From NCBI RefSeq assembly GCF_000010185.1, contig NC_010376.1:1683501-1747500 (forward strand): 64,000 bases of DNA, in the 5' to 3' direction. This DNA is from Finegoldia magna ATCC 29328. Its GTDB lineage: Bacteria > Bacillota > Clostridia > Tissierellales > Peptoniphilaceae. Of the stretch, positions 62,201 through 64,000 are shown one piece after another. The position numbers and the translations under genes were made by a program. The first letter of the stretch is position 1, and each line of letters opens with the position of its first letter. The notes beneath the pieces are model-generated. The model had not been told where the DNA came from. It searched no databases and was given only the letters and a program-made list of their open reading frames with translations.

Positions 62201-62671
62201 ACAAAAGGCAACTTCACTTACATGGACACTCCGACATTCTTCGAAGGAATAAACGAAAAAGAAACAGTCGAAGTTCCAATAGAAGAAGGCAAAATCCTCA
62301 TCATCAAACTAATAGAAAAAGGAAGATTGGAAAAAGACGGCTACCGAAACTTCACTTATGAAGTCAACGGAAACAGACGTGAAGTAAAAGTGTTCGATGA
62401 ATCTGCAAAAATCACTGAACGTGAAGAAGACAACCTATCAGTAGCAGATCCTAACAACGACAAAGAAATCGGAGCATCAATTCCAGGAAGAGTCGTAAAA
62501 GTTCTAGTCAAAGAAAACGACAAAGTATCAGTCAACGACCCATTAGTAGTAGTAGAAGCCATGAAAATGGAAACCAACATACTATCCAAATCAGAAGGAA
62601 TTGTAAAATCAATCCTAATCAAAGAAAATGACACCATCGACACAGACCAACTTTTAATAGTTTTGGAATAA
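59252..62671 (+). CDS. pyc: Pyruvate carboxylase
   Basis: 1139 residues, full length. Biotin carboxylase domain (residues 1-450; GGGGRGMRIV, EVNPRVQVEHTVSELITGID), carboxyltransferase domain (about 530-800; TTLRDAHQSLMATRMRT, EMWGGATFDVSYRFLKEDPW), and the C-terminal biotinyl domain with EAMKMETN, biotin on Lys about 1105. It turns pyruvate plus bicarbonate into oxaloacetate, an anaplerotic step for amino acid and sugar synthesis. AAAGAGGTG precedes the ATG. Confidence 0.97.
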   Translation: MDKIKKLLVANRGEIAIRIFRACSELGIRSVAIYSEEDKTSLFRTKADESYLIKDAASPLSSYLDIEKIIAIAKSKHCDAIHPGYGFLSENAEFARRCRENGIIFVGPDESVLHSLGDKVQSKLVAKKAGVQTIEGVETPIRNKNEALEIANQIGYPVMVKACAGGGGRGMRIVEKESDLMSSFVSAQNESKKAFGSDDMFIEKYIRNPKHIEVQIIADNHGNILHLYERDCSIQRRHQKVVEFAPAFSISEKTKNELHNDAIKICKEVGYTNAGTVEFLVDEDENHYFIEVNPRVQVEHTVSELITGIDIVQTQILIADGKSFDSDEIGIYSQDDIHTNGYAIQCRITTEDPANNFMPDTGKIDLYRTSSGFGVRLDGGNGFTGSVITPYYDSLLVKITAFSRTFNDTINKAIRALRETKISGVKTNIGFIINVLNTEEFHKGTCDTGFISKNPELFDIKPSTDKELKVLNFISERSINNDKKDYNIPQIPEFTKTNSTGTKDIFEEKGAKGLSDWILNQDKLLITDTTLRDAHQSLMATRMRTRDMLPIAEATNELMKDLFSLEMWGGATFDVSYRFLKEDPWIRLQELRKRIPNILFQMLLRGNNTVGYKNYPDNVVVKFVQKAAENGIDVFRVFDSLNYIDGMRLACDSVLEQGKILEATLCYTGDILDETRDKYSLEYYVKKAKELESIGANIIAIKDMSALLKPYAATKLISALKNEISVPIHLHTHDTTGNGVATIINACESGVDIVDTCFNSMSSLTSQPALNSVVAALENTPRQTGISLSNCDKISNYYKDVRSYYSQFESDLKSGTTEIYRYEIPGGQYSNLKPQVESFGLGEKFDEVKLMYKKVNDMLGDIIKVTPSSKMVGDMAIFMVANGLTPENIYEKGKNLDYPDSVISFFKGMMGQPERGFNEKLQKIVLKDEKPITKRAGLYIDPFDFEKDKKDLEDKYKMEFDEKDIISHALYPKVFEEYIDYRKTKGNFTYMDTPTFFEGINEKETVEVPIEEGKILIIKLIEKGRLEKDGYRNFTYEVNGNRREVKVFDESAKITEREEDNLSVADPNNDKEIGASIPGRVVKVLVKENDKVSVNDPLVVVEAMKMETNILSKSEGIVKSILIKENDTIDTDQLLIVLE

Positions 62672-62677
62672 AAAAAT

Positions 62678-62712
62678 GGATTGTAGAGTCAAATCTACAA
62701 TCCTATTTTATT
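62678..62712. terminator. Terminator at the pyc / DUF3139 convergent end
   Basis: GGATTGTAGA (62678-62687) / TCTACAATCC (62694-62703), then TATTTTATTTTTG. The stop codon of the minus-strand small gene lies inside it. Confidence 0.85.
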
Positions 62713-63111
62713 TTTGAAATAGTAAATGCTTTCTTTAAGTGGTTTATATTTTAATGTAGCAACTTCCTCGTCACTAATATACTTGTACACATCATCATAT
62801 TCTTTCTTACTAATGTTCAACGACATGTTGTCTTTTTTCAAATTATATCCATATTCAAACCTATAATTTTCCAAATCTTTTAACACAACCCAATAAACAT
62901 AATCGTCCGTTTTTGTGGATCTGAAAGCCCTCACACTTTTGATATCACTTCTTGGGATTTTCTGCATATCCATGTACTTATACATTCTGTCAAAACCAAT
63001 GTATCTGTGCACAGGATATTTTATAATTAAATTGATACAAAATATAATCAGACCTGCCCATAAAACTAGTTTCAATATTTTTCTGAAGTTTGTTTTTGTT
63101 GTTTTTTGCAT
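62695..63111 (-). CDS. Small membrane-anchored protein, DUF3139-like
   Basis: 138 residues. One N-terminal helix (KILKLVLWAGLIIFCINLIIKYPV) leads to an extracellular part: HRYIGFDRMYKYMDMQKIPRSDIKSVRAF. Paralogue of the protein at 63586, with matching VQRHYGYKKLYRYMDAQGI. The DUF3139 family has no known role. AAGGAGAT precedes the ATG. Converges on pyc. Confidence 0.78.
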   Translation of the reverse strand: MQKTTKTNFRKILKLVLWAGLIIFCINLIIKYPVHRYIGFDRMYKYMDMQKIPRSDIKSVRAFRSTKTDDYVYWVVLKDLENYRFEYGYNLKKDNMSLNISKKEYDDVYKYISDEEVATLKYKPLKESIYYFKNKIGL

Positions 63112-63239
63112 CTTTAAATCTCCTTCGTGTTTGTATTATAATTATACTATATTTTTGATGGAGGAATATCAAAGGACATTCAAAATTTTTTAAAAAAAGT
63201 ATATACTATATATTAATAATTTAACGTTTGGAGGAAATT

Positions 63240-63482
63240 ATGAAAATCAAATTATCTAAGTGTGGAAATTCTCATTTGTTGCAAATTCCAAGGTCGATTT
63301 TGGATGCTTTAAATTGGAAAGATGATGATATTTTGGATTTAAAAATTAAGGATAACAAACTAATAATCGAAATTTCGTCTGATGATGAAATGAATATTGA
63401 AGATTTGTTTGAAGATTTTAATGGGAAATATTCAAAAGAAGATATTGATTGGGGAAAAATGACAGGAAAAGAAGTATGGTAA
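63240..63482 (+). CDS. MazE/AbrB-type antitoxin without MazF
   Basis: 80 residues from the ATG at 63240 (GGAGG five bases upstream). N-terminal SpoVT-AbrB DNA-binding domain: MKIKLSKCGNSHLLQIPRSILDALNWKDDDILDLKIKDNKLII. The C terminus DWGKMTGKEVW is the usual MazF-binding tail, yet no mazF follows: the next 100 bases are non-coding. Solitary antitoxin. Confidence 0.85.
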   Translation: MKIKLSKCGNSHLLQIPRSILDALNWKDDDILDLKIKDNKLIIEISSDDEMNIEDLFEDFNGKYSKEDIDWGKMTGKEVW

Positions 63483-63531
63483 GTTAACAATTTTAATAAA
63501 TAAAATAATAGAAAAAAATCTTTTCATACCT

Positions 63532-63559
63532 TTGCCTCCTTTATATTTTATAGTATAAT
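63532..63559 (+). promoter_or_regulatory. Promoter of the last DUF3139-like gene
   Basis: TTGCCT (63532-63537), 16 bp, TATAAT (63554-63559), ahead of AAAGGAG and the ATG at 63586. Confidence 0.6.
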
Positions 63560-63585
63560 AATATCATAGAAAGGAGAATAAAACA

Positions 63586-63993
63586 ATGAAAAAGAAAAAG
63601 TTTTCTATAGTCAAAATACTACTAATATGTCTTGTAGCTTTTGTAGCTATAAAATGGATTATAGCTGTTCCAGTTCAAAGACATTACGGGTACAAAAAAT
63701 TGTACAGATATATGGATGCTCAGGGTATAAAAGAAGATAACATAAAAGAGATAAAAGCGATAAAAGATTATATGAAAGGAAACCAAGTATACAGAGTGCA
63801 GATAAAAGATCCTGCGGATTTTACTCTTATTTATATTTATGACGATTACTCAAATCGTGGTAAAATTAGATTAGATGCTATTGATTTTCAGTCAAAAGAT
63901 GATTTTAAGAGTCTGAGCCCTGAAGAAATGCAAAAATTTAAATATCCTCCTCTAGATGATGATTGGGAGACTAAAGCAACAAGCCATAACTAA
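63586..63993 (+). CDS. Small membrane-anchored protein, DUF3139-like
   Basis: 135 residues. N-terminal helix (VKILLICLVAFVAIKWIIAVPV) then VQRHYGYKKLYRYMDAQGIKEDNIKEIKAI; it is a paralogue of the protein at 62695, in the opposite orientation. The C-terminal DDDWETKATSHN is hydrophilic. AAAGGAG precedes the ATG; complete within the window. Confidence 0.78.
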   Translation: MKKKKFSIVKILLICLVAFVAIKWIIAVPVQRHYGYKKLYRYMDAQGIKEDNIKEIKAIKDYMKGNQVYRVQIKDPADFTLIYIYDDYSNRGKIRLDAIDFQSKDDFKSLSPEEMQKFKYPPLDDDWETKATSHN

Positions 63994-64000
63994 CGTTATG

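Overview
The window comes from an AT-rich, Gram-positive, anaerobic Firmicute. The likeliest source is a Gram-positive anaerobic coccus of the Tissierellia (Finegoldia, Peptoniphilus or Anaerococcus type). Reasons: strong AGGAGG-type ribosome sites, several TTG starts, intrinsic terminators, a sortase-anchored G5-repeat surface protein, CWB2 wall-binding repeats, lipoproteins, a double-cubane-cluster type anaerobic reductase, and a MurE that lacks the diaminopimelate-type DNPR motif. The genus is inference; no rRNA or tRNA gene was seen.

Layout. 1-1072: start of a secreted-protein gene and two tandem copies of a dispersed inverted repeat. 1073-9684 (all minus): secA, prfB (RF2 with its programmed +1 frameshift), then a compact run pepD, DUF1292, HAD phosphatase, bcp, radical SAM protein and a P-loop protein. 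About 9.9-18.3 kb: a foreign-looking defence island with an XRE regulator, a type I restriction-modification system (hsdM, hsdS, hsdR), a tightly linked GHKL ATPase, and an antitoxin with a toxin stub. 18.4-28.5 kb (minus): a PTS IIA/IIB/IIC-transaldolase operon, an AEC transporter, a lipid-linked glycan flippase, a dehydratase-family reductase, murE and a membrane protein. 28.5-32.7 kb: PPK2, an LLM flavin oxidoreductase, ribokinase and a membrane protein.

32.8-44.3 kb is a cell-surface region: an 1837-residue G5-repeat adhesin-like protein, a CWB2 protein, a carrier, a small three-gene ABC operon and a repeat lipoprotein. 45.0-50.4 kb is a complete oligopeptide ABC importer operon. 50.6-53.5 kb holds a P-type cation ATPase behind a yybP-ykoY (Mn2+) riboswitch. 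54.3-57.4 kb holds a ybaK / glutamate-cysteine-ligase-like / ATP-grasp operon that suggests an unusual gamma-glutamyl thiol or peptide pathway. 57.5-58.7 kb contains a toxin-antitoxin pair, a short Phd-like antitoxin and a solitary HicB. dCMP deaminase and pyruvate carboxylase follow, then two paralogous small membrane proteins around a solitary MazE.

The most unusual signal is not a gene. At least eight intergenic copies (two tandem pairs, one adjacent pair, two singles) of a 175-180 bp element share fixed GAATATC/GATATTC blocks and nested stems. The stem arms differ in sequence from copy to copy, yet nearly every copy stays self-complementary. This is covariation across a repeat family, as expected of a structured RNA/DNA element or a hairpin-type mobile element. 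A second theme is four solitary or truncated antitoxin genes without recognisable toxins.
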